DNA of 64,000 nucleotides from CAYJAD01 sp964368075 (lineage in GTDB: Bacteria > Desulfobacterota > Desulfovibrionia > Desulfovibrionales > Desulfovibrionaceae): assembly GCA_964368075.1 (NCBI GenBank), contig CAYJAD010000003.1, positions 1-64,000 of the forward strand, in the 5' to 3' direction. This document shows, piece after piece, positions 49,356 through 58,584 of this stretch (position 1 is the stretch's first letter; the number at the start of each line of letters is the position of its first letter). The position numbers and the translations under genes are program-made. The notes below the pieces were generated by a model, which worked only from the letters and a program-made list of their open reading frames with translations, was not told the DNA's origin and searched no databases.

Positions 49356-52300
49356 GTGACGCAACTACCCCCAAAGAAACCCCCGAATATATGAAGGGTT
49401 CTATAGGCTGGATGGCCAATAATCCTGTGGCCGCCAACCTACTTATGATATTGCTTATGGTCGGTGGTATTATCATGGCTTCTCAAGTTCGCCGTGAAGT
49501 ATTCCCTTACTTTGAGCTTACTATAGTGACTGTGTCTGTGACTGTGAGTGGCTCCACACCCGAAGAAATGGAAAAAAGCGTGGCTCAAGCCATTGAAGAG
49601 GCTGTGCAAGGTCTTGATGGGGTGGAAGAAACCACGGCTCAAATTACCAGTGGCTCTGCCACCATAACCATTGAAGGGGCAGACGATGTCGATGGCAATA
49701 TCTTATTGCAAGACGTTAAAGCCGCTGTGGATCGCATAACCACTTTTCCTGTAGACGCAGAAAGTCCCATAGTGTCCTTGGCATCATCGCGCCGTGAGGC
49801 CATTGAGCTTATGGTGGCAGGCGATGTGGATGCGACGTCTTTGCGCTATTGGGCAGAACTTTTAAAAGAGGAACTTATTCAAGATCCGGCTATTACTCAA
49901 GTAGAATTGGAAAATGTGCGTGACCATGAGGTTTGGGTTGAAGTAACACAAGACACCTTGCGTCGCTATGGGCTGACCATGGAAGATGTGTCCAAAGCCA
50001 TTGGCAGTGGCGCTGTGCAACAGGGGGGTGGGCGTGTTAATGCCGCCACCGGCGATATTTTATTACGCCTTAATGAAAGGCGCGAATATGCCGCAGACTT
50101 TGCCAATATAGCCATACGTACCAATGCTGACGGTAGCCGTTTACTTTTAGAAGATATTGCTGTCATCACAGATACTTTTGATGACACACGACGCTGGAGC
50201 GAGTTCAATGGGCAGCCAGCTTTTTCCATAGAAGTCTATAGCCTTGGTAAGGAAGACCCCACCGAAGTGGCTGAAGCCGCTTTGCGCATTGCGGATAAAT
50301 ATAATGCCATTATGCCAGGGAATCTACGTGTTCATGAGCAGAAAAATATGGCTGATGTTTATACACAACGTAAAGACCTTATGACGGAAAATGCCCTTAT
50401 GGGTGTGGCTCTTGTTTTTCTTTGCTTGGCTATATTTTTACGCCCTTCCTTAGCTTTTTGGGTGAGTTTAGGCATTCCCGTGTCTATTCTAGGGGCTTTT
50501 TGGTTCTTTACGCCCTTTGGTATCAGCTTAAATGTTATTTCTATGTTTGCTTTTATCATTACCCTTGGCATTGTGGTAGATGACGCCATTGTGGTGGGGG
50601 AAAATGTCAGTGCATGGCTTGAGCGCGGCGTGCCCCCCTTAGAAGCGGCTATACGTGGCACCAAGGAAGTGGCTGGCCCTGTAACCTTTTCTGTGCTTAC
50701 CAATATGATTTCCTTTATGCCCATGCTCTTTATTCCCGGTACTATGGGCAAGGTATGGATGGTCATCCCCCTTATTGTTATTGCTGTTTTTATTTGTTCT
50801 TTGCTGGAAAGTGTCTATGTGCTTCCGGCGCACTTAAGCCATTTAAAAAAGCGTGAAGCTACAAGCACAAGCAAGAAAGGTGGTTCTCTTCTTACGGCGC
50901 CTTTTCGAGCTTTTAGCGCTTGGCAAGAACGTTTTAGTAAAAACTTTATGCATTTTGTGGAACATAAATTCGGCCCCTTTGTGGGTAAGGTGTTGGAAAA
51001 ACGCTATATAACTTTAGCCATAGGCATTTCCATATTGCTTTTCACTGCAGGCTATGTGATGTCCGGACGTTTAGGTTTTGACCTTATGCCGCGGGTAGAG
51101 TCAGATTATGCTTTTGCGCAGGCCGTTGTGCCGGCAGGTACTTCACGTGCAGAGTTGCATAGAGTGAAAAATGCCATGGTGGATGCCGCTCGAGAAGTGG
51201 TGGATGCCAATGGTGGCGATGCGCTATCCACAGGTATTCAAGCCGAGGTGAAAGATACCACCATTCATGTTTTGGTGCATTTGGTAGAGCCAGATATTCG
51301 CCCCATAAGCACCGAAGAAGTGACCGAAGCGTGGCGTAAAACCATTGGGGTTATTCCCGGCGTGGAAAGTCTTGTGCTGCAAGCAGACCGCGGCGGCCCC
51401 GGCAGTGGTAGTGGGCTCACTGTGCGTCTTTCACATCGTGATACGGCTACGCTAGAAAAAGCTGCCGAACAACTGGGGGCTCTTATGGCTACCTATGGCG
51501 GCGTGAGCGATGTAGACTTAGGCACGAGCCGTACCATGCGCCAATTTGATGTACGCCTAACGCCGCTGGCAGAGCAATTAGGCTTTACTTCGCAAGAAGT
51601 TTCGCATCAATTGCGCTACGCCTTTGAAGGCATTACTGCTTTACGCCAACAACGTGGCAATAGCGAAATGACCGTACGAGTGCGCTTGCCAGAAGTAGAC
51701 CGCAAGCAAGAAGCCACCTTTGAAGAATTGATTTTACGTTCTCCGCAGGGGCAAGAAGTGCTCTTACGTGATATTGTAGATACAGAAGATGGCAGAGCAG
51801 ATTCTACCATTCGCCATACCAATGGACGCCGTACAGCCACGGTTACCGCCAACATTACGCCAGCATCTGCCACTGCCGCCATGATGGAAGTTATTGGTTC
51901 TGAAGTTATGCCGCAAATAATGGCAGACTTTGAAGGGCTTACTTGGGAATTTGGCGGACGTCAAAGTGATATGGCCGATAGTACCACAGCTATGATGCTG
52001 GGACTTGTTATGGCTTTGCTAGGTGTATATGCTTTGCTTGCTATTCCGTTTAAAAGCTATACACAGCCTTTGATTATTATGCTCTCCATTCCTTTTGGCA
52101 TAGTAGGCGCCGTGGCAGGGCACTTTATTATGGGGTATAGCCTAAGTGTTATTTCTCTTTTTGGTATTGTGGCTCTTTCCGGTGTGGTGGTAAACGACTC
52201 CTTGGTGCTTATTGACTTTGCCAATAAGGCGCGCCTTGAAGGCATGACACCTTTTGAAGCTGTGCGTCAAGCGGCTATTCAAAGAACGCGGCCTATTTTG

Positions 52301-52555
52301 CTCACAACCATGACTACATTTTTAGGCTTAATGCCTATTATCTTTGAATCGTCTCGTCAGGCAAAATTTTTGATTCCTGTGGCGCTTTCCTTGGGTTTCG
52401 GTATTCTTTTTGCCACTTTCATTTGCCTGTTACTGGTACCGGCTTTCTACATGGTACTGGAAGATGTGCAGGATTGGTTTAAGGCGCGTTTTACTTCGCA
52501 TGACCAAGAAGAAAATAAAGATGGACAAGGCGGAAAAAAGGCAGAGCAAATGTAA
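49352..52555 (+). CDS. RND-family efflux permease (HAE1-like)
   Basis: 1067 residues in the usual two-repeat RND layout: a TM near residue 30 (NLLMILLMVGGIIMAS), a large periplasmic loop, a TM bundle with the proton-relay Asp410-Asp411 (GIVVDDAIVVGEN), then a second loop and bundle (VVVNDSLVLIDFANKARLEG). GTMGKVWMVIPLIVIAVFICSLLESVYVLPAHL is family-typical. The substrate cannot be predicted; no dedicated regulator is adjacent. A repeat-type terminator follows. Confidence 0.95.
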   Translation: MSDATTPKETPEYMKGSIGWMANNPVAANLLMILLMVGGIIMASQVRREVFPYFELTIVTVSVTVSGSTPEEMEKSVAQAIEEAVQGLDGVEETTAQITSGSATITIEGADDVDGNILLQDVKAAVDRITTFPVDAESPIVSLASSRREAIELMVAGDVDATSLRYWAELLKEELIQDPAITQVELENVRDHEVWVEVTQDTLRRYGLTMEDVSKAIGSGAVQQGGGRVNAATGDILLRLNERREYAADFANIAIRTNADGSRLLLEDIAVITDTFDDTRRWSEFNGQPAFSIEVYSLGKEDPTEVAEAALRIADKYNAIMPGNLRVHEQKNMADVYTQRKDLMTENALMGVALVFLCLAIFLRPSLAFWVSLGIPVSILGAFWFFTPFGISLNVISMFAFIITLGIVVDDAIVVGENVSAWLERGVPPLEAAIRGTKEVAGPVTFSVLTNMISFMPMLFIPGTMGKVWMVIPLIVIAVFICSLLESVYVLPAHLSHLKKREATSTSKKGGSLLTAPFRAFSAWQERFSKNFMHFVEHKFGPFVGKVLEKRYITLAIGISILLFTAGYVMSGRLGFDLMPRVESDYAFAQAVVPAGTSRAELHRVKNAMVDAAREVVDANGGDALSTGIQAEVKDTTIHVLVHLVEPDIRPISTEEVTEAWRKTIGVIPGVESLVLQADRGGPGSGSGLTVRLSHRDTATLEKAAEQLGALMATYGGVSDVDLGTSRTMRQFDVRLTPLAEQLGFTSQEVSHQLRYAFEGITALRQQRGNSEMTVRVRLPEVDRKQEATFEELILRSPQGQEVLLRDIVDTEDGRADSTIRHTNGRRTATVTANITPASATAAMMEVIGSEVMPQIMADFEGLTWEFGGRQSDMADSTTAMMLGLVMALLGVYALLAIPFKSYTQPLIIMLSIPFGIVGAVAGHFIMGYSLSVISLFGIVALSGVVVNDSLVLIDFANKARLEGMTPFEAVRQAAIQRTRPILLTTMTTFLGLMPIIFESSRQAKFLIPVALSLGFGILFATFICLLLVPAFYMVLEDVQDWFKARFTSHDQEENKDGQGGKKAEQM

Positions 52556-52575
52556 GGCTTTAGCATAGTATATTA

Positions 52576-52613
52576 AAAAGGCTCCTGCACACTATTTTGT
52601 GCAGGAGCCTTTT
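52576..52613 (+). terminator. Terminator after the RND operon (repeat-family core)
   Basis: aaaaggctcctgcaca (52576-52591) pairs perfectly over 16 bp with 52598-52613; the loop is ctattt. The A/T flanks make it work in both directions, so it may also stop slyX, which ends at 52630. Confidence 0.9.
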
Positions 52614-52629
52614 ATTTGATGACGAGCAT

Positions 52630-52842
52630 CTAGAACTTTATACTATGCGGTGGAGATGTGTGCACAAAGCCGCCTTCTTGTTGGTGCTGCACCTGTGTTA
52701 ATTTTTCTTCTAGTCTGACTAGTTTTTTTTCTAGTATATCAATATATTTTTGCTGTTCCTGCAAAGCCTCATCGAGTTCTTTGAGCATTTTTTCTTGAAA
52801 GTACAGGCTTTCTTCCAGTCGTGCCAGTCTTTGTTCTTTCAT
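52630..52842 (-). CDS. slyX: SlyX-like coiled-coil protein
   Basis: 70 residues, one long amphipathic helix (LARLEESLYFQEKMLKELDEALQEQQ...) followed by a tail ending HTSPPHSIKF, which resembles the PPHY end of SlyX proteins. Function unknown. ATG 52842 has AAGGA seven bases upstream and lies inside the 3' end of the ygiQ frame, overlapping it by 74 bases in another frame. A longer reading from 52983 would be wholly nested in ygiQ and adds a non-family lysine-rich segment. Confidence 0.8.
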   Translation of the reverse strand: MKEQRLARLEESLYFQEKMLKELDEALQEQQKYIDILEKKLVRLEEKLTQVQHQQEGGFVHTSPPHSIKF

Positions 52843-54649
52843 GGTTTTGTCCTTGTCTTTGTGCTTTTTCTGTACTTTGCTGCGGTTTATGCTGTTTGCT
52901 TCTGTCGTGTTGCTTTTGTCTTTTTTCAGGGGGACGCCCCATATTTGGCATAAGAATACGATGTTGGTGTAAGCGCGCCGCATCGGTGCGTGCTACATAA
53001 ATAGGTTCTTTTTGCGCGTCTAAGCCTGTATAAAACATGGCAGTGGCCACAGTGCCGGGGGTGGGTATAAAGCATTGCACCTGCTGCGGTTTCCAATGTC
53101 TTTCTTCTAGCCATGCGGCAAGATGTTTCATATCCTCATTGCTACAGCCGGGGTAGGCACTCATAAGGTACGGCACCACATATTGTTCACGCCCCACCTT
53201 TTGGCAATGCTTTTGAAAAGCTTGTAAGAAAATCTCAAAAACATGCAAGGGGGGTTTGCGCATAAGGTTTAATACTTCTGGTGCGCTGTGTTCCGGCGCT
53301 ATTTTAAGCTGTCCACCGGTAAACTCTTCGGTATAGGCATGAATGGCCTTGGGTTCGTGCATGGCAATATCTGCACGAATACCACTAGCCACGCGCACAT
53401 GTTTAATGCCAGAAATATCTTTTATACTGCGTAGCAAATTTACATGATTCATTTGCGGCGTTTTGAAAAAAGGGCATACTTTGGGATGACAGCAAGAATG
53501 GCGTGTGCAAGGTTTGGTAGATGTACATTGCCCCTGCCACATATTGGCCGTGGGGCCGCCTACATCGGAAATGCTACCATGAAAACCTTTTTTCTTGGTC
53601 ATATTTACCGCTTCTTGACGCAAAGAATCGCCGGAGCGCGAGCTGATACGCCGGCCTTGATGTAAAGCTAAAGAACAAAAAGCACAGCCACCGCCGCAAC
53701 CACGATGAGAAGTTATACTGGTGCGTAGCATTTCCTCTGCGGGAATGGGGGCTGTATAGCTTGGGTGTGCCGCGCGTTGAAAAGGCAGAGCATAGAGTAC
53801 ATCCATTTCTTCTTGGCTAAGGGGGAGAGCCGGCGGCGCCATGAGCAATTCTCTATTTTGATGGCGTTGGCGTAGATGTGCCGTGGCTTGCTTTTGGCAT
53901 TCTTGCGATCCTGCATGTACATGCTTTTCCATAAGCAAAGTTATATCCATAAGCAAGGAGGCATCTGCCAGCATATCTTCATGGCTTGGCAGGTCAATAT
54001 ATTCTACATCATAACGCACATCTTCTATTTTTTGCATCCATGTGGTGCCATTAATATACTCGAGTGCGTGTCCGTCGGCGCAATGGCGAGCAATATCTAA
54101 AATGGCTCTTTCGCCCATGCCATACACAAGCATATGCGCTTTGGCATCTAATAAAAGAGAGCGTCGCAGACTGTCGCTCCAAAAGTCATAATGGCTCATG
54201 CGGCGTAATGAAGCTTCGATACCGCCCAAGATGAGCGGAAGACCGGGGAAGGCTCTTCGGGCAAGATTAGCATAGACTATAGAAGCCCTATTGGGGCGTG
54301 CTCCTGCTTGTCCGCCGGGGGTATAGCTATCGTCATGACGCTTTTTACGAAAAGCTGTGTAATGAGCCAGCATAGAGTCTAAAGCCCCTGCTGTAATGCC
54401 GGCAAAAAGTTTGGGGCGCCCCATGCGCTCTATGTCTTCAGTATTTTCCCATTGTGGTTGGGCGCAAATACCAACTCTAAAACCGTGCGCCACAAGCCAG
54501 CGCCCCAAAAGTGCCACACCAAAAGCAGGGTGGTCTACATAGGCATCGCCTGTAATAAAGAGAATATCTAAAGCATCCCAACCAAGGGCATGCATTTCCT
54601 CTTGGCTCATGGGTAAAAATGGGGGTTGGGCAAGGGGGGCTGAAATCAT
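52769..54649 (-). CDS. ygiQ: YgiQ-family radical SAM protein
   Basis: 626 residues of the UPF0313 family. The N-terminus matches E. coli YgiQ (PFLPMSQEEM..LGWDALDILFITGDAYVDHPAFG). The radical SAM cluster cysteines are Cys318, Cys322 and Cys325 in CGGGCAFC. FHGSISDVGGPTANMWQ and PYLMSAYPGCSNEDMKHLA are family blocks. The reaction is unknown. The last about 50 residues are a basic Gln/Lys-rich tail, part of it forced by the overlap with slyX. No clear ribosome site precedes the ATG. Confidence 0.92.
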   Translation of the reverse strand: MISAPLAQPPFLPMSQEEMHALGWDALDILFITGDAYVDHPAFGVALLGRWLVAHGFRVGICAQPQWENTEDIERMGRPKLFAGITAGALDSMLAHYTAFRKKRHDDSYTPGGQAGARPNRASIVYANLARRAFPGLPLILGGIEASLRRMSHYDFWSDSLRRSLLLDAKAHMLVYGMGERAILDIARHCADGHALEYINGTTWMQKIEDVRYDVEYIDLPSHEDMLADASLLMDITLLMEKHVHAGSQECQKQATAHLRQRHQNRELLMAPPALPLSQEEMDVLYALPFQRAAHPSYTAPIPAEEMLRTSITSHRGCGGGCAFCSLALHQGRRISSRSGDSLRQEAVNMTKKKGFHGSISDVGGPTANMWQGQCTSTKPCTRHSCCHPKVCPFFKTPQMNHVNLLRSIKDISGIKHVRVASGIRADIAMHEPKAIHAYTEEFTGGQLKIAPEHSAPEVLNLMRKPPLHVFEIFLQAFQKHCQKVGREQYVVPYLMSAYPGCSNEDMKHLAAWLEERHWKPQQVQCFIPTPGTVATAMFYTGLDAQKEPIYVARTDAARLHQHRILMPNMGRPPEKRQKQHDRSKQHKPQQSTEKAQRQGQNHERTKTGTTGRKPVLSRKNAQRTR

Positions 54650-54715
54650 AGTTGTTTTAGGGGGTAAGAAATTAAAGAAATGCTGTTATAAAAAGGCTTG
54701 AAAAGAATAGACATG

Positions 54716-54776
54716 CAGTGCCGTCTCAGCATGCCTCAATAGTATATTGAGTTTAAAAGCACAGGAAACGGCACTG
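54716..54776. repeat. Nested hairpin between the EF-hand gene and ygiQ
   Basis: cagtgccgt (54716-54724) pairs with acggcactg (54768-54776), and ctcaat/attgag (54735-54740/54746-54751) pairs inside. No T-run on either side, so it is not an ordinary terminator. Confidence 0.5.
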
Positions 54777-54786
54777 TAAAAGAGTA

Positions 54787-55131
54787 TTATTTTTTGTCTT
54801 GCGGCGGCATAATCATAAGCATATCATTTGCCGGCTTTTTCTTGTCGTCTTCTTCTTTCATGCCTTGCATGTGTTTGGTTTGAAAAGCCATCCATTCTTC
54901 AAGGGTAATGATTTTATTGCCATCAGTATCAATGATACCAAAAACAACGTCATTCATTTGTGGGTGCGCTTTTTTAAATTCCGGCGCGTCGACTTGTTTG
55001 TCGCTATTAGCGTCCATTTTTGCATATTTTTCTTCACCGCTCATGGTCTTTGCTTTGTCACCCATGGAGGGCATGGCTTGAGCCACGGAGGAAAGGCTGA
55101 GAAAAAGGCTTAATATAAGCAGATGTTTCAT
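54787..55131 (-). CDS. Secreted EF-hand calcium-binding protein
   Basis: 114 residues with a signal peptide (MKHLLILSLFLSLSSVAQA, cleaved about residue 19) and two EF-hand loops: DANSDKQVDAPEF and DTDGNKIITLEEW. Position 12 is Glu in both loops, consistent with calcium binding. The C-terminal tail is Met- and Lys-rich (MQGMKEEDDKKK, MLMIMPPQDKK). The cellular role is unknown. ATG 55131 has GGAG seven bases upstream; the reading from 55161 does not. Confidence 0.85.
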   Translation of the reverse strand: MKHLLILSLFLSLSSVAQAMPSMGDKAKTMSGEEKYAKMDANSDKQVDAPEFKKAHPQMNDVVFGIIDTDGNKIITLEEWMAFQTKHMQGMKEEDDKKKPANDMLMIMPPQDKK

Positions 55132-55157
55132 AAGAGTACTCCAATACGATATGTGGT

Positions 55158-55196
55158 GCATAAAAAATATAATTGTCTTCTATATATTTTTTATGC
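55158..55196. promoter_or_regulatory. 14-bp perfect palindrome upstream of the EF-hand gene
   Basis: gcataaaaaatata (55158-55171) and tatattttttatgc (55183-55196) pair perfectly with an 11-base spacer, 27 bases before the start codon. It overlaps the likely -10 region on the minus strand; it may be an operator or an AT-rich stem. The rest of the gap to 55500 holds the repeat at 55287-55350 and no gene. Confidence 0.4.
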
Positions 55197-55286
55197 TAGC
55201 CGTTCTATTCTGCAGGGGACAATACTGCATGTGCCCTCCCCTTGTAAAGTAACAGATAGTCTTCTTTAAAAACTTCGATGAGTTAT

Positions 55287-55350
55287 TTTTCTGAGGGAAA
55301 CTTTCCCCTAAAGGGACAAGTGCCAGTGCCAAAAAGTTTCTTCCAGAAAA
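55287..55350. repeat. Degenerate copy of the GGGGGAAACTTT hairpin family
   Basis: 55287-55304 and 55333-55350 are inverted copies matching at about 15 of 18 positions, with the same TTCTG...GAAACTTT arms as 42514-42555. Confidence 0.5.
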
Positions 55351-55500
55351 GGTGATTACGCCTCATTTCCATAGAAAAACAACACAAACTTAGCCAATAC
55401 TGCCAAGGAATATCTAAAATCTCCAAGCCCCTTTTGCTCTTGACTTTTCTGCAAAAAACCACGACTTATAAAGAAAGAATTTCCGCATAAGGAGATAACT

Positions 55501-56829
55501 ATGAAGCAAGCCTTCCAAGATGCTAAAAGTATTTGCAAAACCATATTACGTAACGGCTACGATGCCCACGTTATAAATATGCCTTTGCAGGTAAAACTGG
55601 CTAACCCTACTGACCCCATACAGATTGACATTGCATGTGAACCAGATTTTGCCACCTTGCAAAAACTTTTTCCTAATATTGTGGCTAATGAAAATAGAAA
55701 TTACGTAGGGTGCTTAGTCGAAGAACAATACACTTTTCATTTTTACCCTATGGAAATGGAAGACTCCACACACCCTGAGCGTGCGCTTTTGCGCATAGCT
55801 CCACGTATGGTGCAACATATTAACTTTGCAGATCGAGTGGACAATTATCTTTCTCGTTTTCGCAACACAGAAGAAGAACACGCCTTTGCTGGTTTTGAAA
55901 ACTTCTCTTCCGGCGCCATTTCTTTTGCTGGGCTTCCCGATGAAATGCTACGCAGTAACTATCTATTAGGTATTCGCGCTTTACGCTTTGCGGCAAATTA
56001 CAACTTGCCCATTACTCCTAATACTTGGGTGGCCATTGTGCGAGCCAGCTCTCGCATATTGGACTATGTGCCCACATTACAAATTATGGATGAATGGCGC
56101 AAAGTTTCTGCCGAAGCCATGTGGAAATTTGTTAAACTCATGTATGATACACAAATTTTACACGGTGTTGTGCCTGAAGTGGCCTCCTTATCTTGCCTGT
56201 ATCATGAAAAAAATGACGATGGAGAACAAGAAACCATTTTTGAACATACCATCGAGTGCATGCGCCGGTACCCAGAAGAAGAGTTCCGCCACGACTGGTT
56301 CGGCACCTTGGCTATGTTTTTTCATGATGTTGGTCGCTTATATACAGCACAATTCCACGACAATGAATGGACTTTTTATCAGCACCATCGAGTGGGGGCC
56401 AAAGTAACCCGTAAGATTTTGCGCCGTCTGCATTTCATTGCAGAAGATATTGATCTTATTTGCCATTTAGTGCGTTACCATATGCGCTTTCATTTTATGC
56501 TTACCGACCGTGGCATACGCCGTTTCAAAGCTTTAGATGAATACCCGCGCCTTATTGAAATGACTAAGGCCGATATAAAATCGCGCGATGGTGGTTACAC
56601 GTATTTCAACCATAATATGAAATATTTAGAACGTGCAGAAACGCCGGAGCAAATGCTAGAACCCTTGCTTAACGGCAATGAAATTATGCAATATACCGCT
56701 TTACCCCCCGGCCCTATGATTGGGGTATTGCGCGAAGCCCTGTTACAAGCACAAATTTCCGGCGAAGTGGAAGACACACAAAGCGCTGTGGAATTTGTCC
56801 GAGCCTACGCACAAAAATCTGTAGGATAA
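55501..56829 (+). CDS. CCA-adding enzyme/poly(A) polymerase-like protein with degenerate catalytic site and HD domain
   Basis: 442 residues. Residues about 1-110 sit where the nucleotidyltransferase palm lies, but the GG-x-V-R-D signature reads NGYDAHVINMPLQ and the D-x-D reads QIDIA, so the catalytic residues appear lost. The neck is recognisable (DEMLRSNYLLGIRALRFAANYNLPITPNTWVAI). A C-terminal HD domain is intact: FEHTIECM, MFFHDVGRLY, HHRVGAKVTRKILRRLHF and CHLVRYHMR. It could act as an RNA-binding phosphohydrolase. AAGGAG eight bases before ATG supports the start. A true CCA enzyme must then be encoded elsewhere. Confidence 0.75.
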   Translation: MKQAFQDAKSICKTILRNGYDAHVINMPLQVKLANPTDPIQIDIACEPDFATLQKLFPNIVANENRNYVGCLVEEQYTFHFYPMEMEDSTHPERALLRIAPRMVQHINFADRVDNYLSRFRNTEEEHAFAGFENFSSGAISFAGLPDEMLRSNYLLGIRALRFAANYNLPITPNTWVAIVRASSRILDYVPTLQIMDEWRKVSAEAMWKFVKLMYDTQILHGVVPEVASLSCLYHEKNDDGEQETIFEHTIECMRRYPEEEFRHDWFGTLAMFFHDVGRLYTAQFHDNEWTFYQHHRVGAKVTRKILRRLHFIAEDIDLICHLVRYHMRFHFMLTDRGIRRFKALDEYPRLIEMTKADIKSRDGGYTYFNHNMKYLERAETPEQMLEPLLNGNEIMQYTALPPGPMIGVLREALLQAQISGEVEDTQSAVEFVRAYAQKSVG

Positions 56830-56941
56830 GCCCTAAGAGGTCTCCTACGTTGAATATACTATTCTTGCACTAAAAGCAGAAAACGGTAAAATGTGCTAGG
56901 TAATGCCGCCAATAACGACATTATATCTACTGACACCATAC

Positions 56942-56990
56942 TTTTTATGGAGGAAAGTTTTTAACACATAAAAGCTTTCCTCCATAAAAA
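56942..56990 (+). terminator. Terminator-like hairpin before rlmN
   Basis: A 16-bp perfect stem, tttttatggaggaaag (56942-56957) with ctttcctccataaaaa (56975-56990), ends in an AT-rich tract. Confidence 0.7.
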
Positions 56991-57021
56991 TATTCCTTTT
57001 AAAAATTTTCCCCCATATTTT

Positions 57022-58077
57022 ATGACAGACATTTTATCTCTCTCTTTTCCTGAATTACAGGCTTTTATGCTCCAAATGGGCGAACCCAAGTTTCGAGCTT
57101 TGCAAGTTTGGCAGTGGCTTTGGCAAAAAATGGCAAAAGATTTTGAAAGCATGAGCAATGTTTCCAAAGCCACCAGAGCTAAACTAGCCCAAGTTGCGCA
57201 TATCACATGGCCTGAAGTCGCCACTGTAGAAAAAAGTAAAGACGGTACCGTAAAATTTTTATTGACCTTGGCTGACGGGGCACAAGTAGAAACGGTGCTT
57301 ATTCCCTCAGAATCCCGCGAAGGGGTCATTCGTTTAACGCAATGTCTTTCTTCGCAAGTAGGCTGTGCCATGGGCTGTACTTTTTGTAGCACAGGCACCA
57401 TGGGTTTTGAACGAAATATGACCCATGGGGAAATTTTGGGGCAAGTGCTTGTAGCGCGAGAATATTTGGGCGATACAAGGCCAGACCACCCCAAATTACG
57501 CAACTTAGTCTTCATGGGCATGGGCGAGCCCTTGCTAAATTTAAAAAACATGATGTTGTCTTTAGAAAGCCTTAATGATGATCATGGCTTAAACTTTTCT
57601 CCGCGGCGTATTACCGTATCTACCTGCGGCATAGAAAAGGGACTAAAAGAGCTAGGAGAGTGCGGCCTTGCATACCTAGCCATTTCTTTGCATGCGCCAG
57701 ATCAAGCCTTACGCGAAAAAATTATGCCCAAGGCAGCCCATTGGCATTTAGACGACCTTATGCAAGCTTTGGCCTCTTATCCTCTTAAAACCAGAGAAAG
57801 AATTACCTTTGAATACCTTATGCTTGGCGGCGTCAACGATGGAGCAGAGCATGCTCATGCATTGGTGAAGCTTGTATCTAAGGTCAAAGGCAAGTTAAAT
57901 CTTATTGTATATAACCCTGCCAAAGCTTCCCCATACAAAGCGCCGTCGCCACAACAGGTATTGGCCTTTGAAAAAATTCTTTGGAGTAAAAATATTACAG
58001 CCATTATTCGTAAGAGTAAGGGGCAAGATATTAATGCGGCATGTGGACAATTAAAAGCTGAACACTTAAAAAAATGA
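57022..58077 (+). CDS. rlmN: 23S rRNA (adenine2503-C2)/tRNA methyltransferase RlmN
   Basis: Radical SAM methylase acting on A2503 of 23S rRNA. 351 residues with the cluster motif CxxxCxxC at Cys115, Cys119, Cys122 (GCAMGCTFCST), FMGMGEPLLN, RITVSTCGIEKGL, FEYLMLGGVND, and the catalytic distal Cys341 in NAACGQL. All key residues are present. The start has only a weak upstream site. The DsrE-like gene follows nine bases after the stop. Confidence 0.96.
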   Translation: MTDILSLSFPELQAFMLQMGEPKFRALQVWQWLWQKMAKDFESMSNVSKATRAKLAQVAHITWPEVATVEKSKDGTVKFLLTLADGAQVETVLIPSESREGVIRLTQCLSSQVGCAMGCTFCSTGTMGFERNMTHGEILGQVLVAREYLGDTRPDHPKLRNLVFMGMGEPLLNLKNMMLSLESLNDDHGLNFSPRRITVSTCGIEKGLKELGECGLAYLAISLHAPDQALREKIMPKAAHWHLDDLMQALASYPLKTRERITFEYLMLGGVNDGAEHAHALVKLVSKVKGKLNLIVYNPAKASPYKAPSPQQVLAFEKILWSKNITAIIRKSKGQDINAACGQLKAEHLKK

Positions 58078-58086
58078 GGAAATATC

Positions 58087-58434
58087 ATGCATTACGATTT
58101 ATTAGTTCACGTTGATTTACCTGATGCAGGACGTATGTCCATGGCTTTAACCAACATTAAAAATTATCAAAAAGCCTTAGTAGGGCAAGACTATACCGTA
58201 GTCGTACTTGCCAATGCCGGCGCCGTACAATTTTATTTACCCAGCAATGAAGTGCATGCTGCCACCATTGGGGAACTTTCCGGACAAGGCGTTGTGTTTA
58301 AAGCATGTCAAAATGCCCTGAACAAGGCCAACATTAAAGCAGAAGACTTGCCGTCCTTCATGCAAGTGGTGCCTGCCGGCATTGTAGAAATTGTAGACTT
58401 ACAAAGAGCCGGCTATGCTTATTTAAAGCCCTAG
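58087..58434 (+). CDS. DsrE-like protein
   Basis: 115 residues of the DsrE/DsrF-like fold: HYDLLVHVDLPDAGRMSMALTNIKNYQKAL, YTVVVLANAGAVQFYLPSNE, VVFKACQNALNKANI, VVPAGIVEIVDLQRAGYAYLKP. One cysteine (about 79) is in the position expected for the family's active or ligand cysteine. Members of the fold take part in sulfur relay, but many small relatives have unknown roles. GAGGAAA precedes the ATG; it is cotranscribed with rlmN. Confidence 0.8.
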   Translation: MHYDLLVHVDLPDAGRMSMALTNIKNYQKALVGQDYTVVVLANAGAVQFYLPSNEVHAATIGELSGQGVVFKACQNALNKANIKAEDLPSFMQVVPAGIVEIVDLQRAGYAYLKP

Positions 58435-58443
58435 CAAATCACT

Positions 58444-58530
58444 CCTGTTAATACAAATCCGTTTTCTTAACAGGATGTTAAATTGTTTGAAAAGTGCAAA
58501 ACACCATAAGGTGCATTGCACTTTTTTTTC
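58444..58530 (+). terminator. Double hairpin after the DsrE-like gene
   Basis: cctgttaa/ttaacagg (58444-58451/58467-58474) is followed by aaagtgcaa/ttgcacttt (58491-58499/58516-58524) with a run of eight T. The second is a textbook terminator. Confidence 0.85.
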
Positions 58531-58584
58531 AGCTTAACACCGCAATACTTGCATTTTTAGAGTAAAGAACATATTATTTTATGC

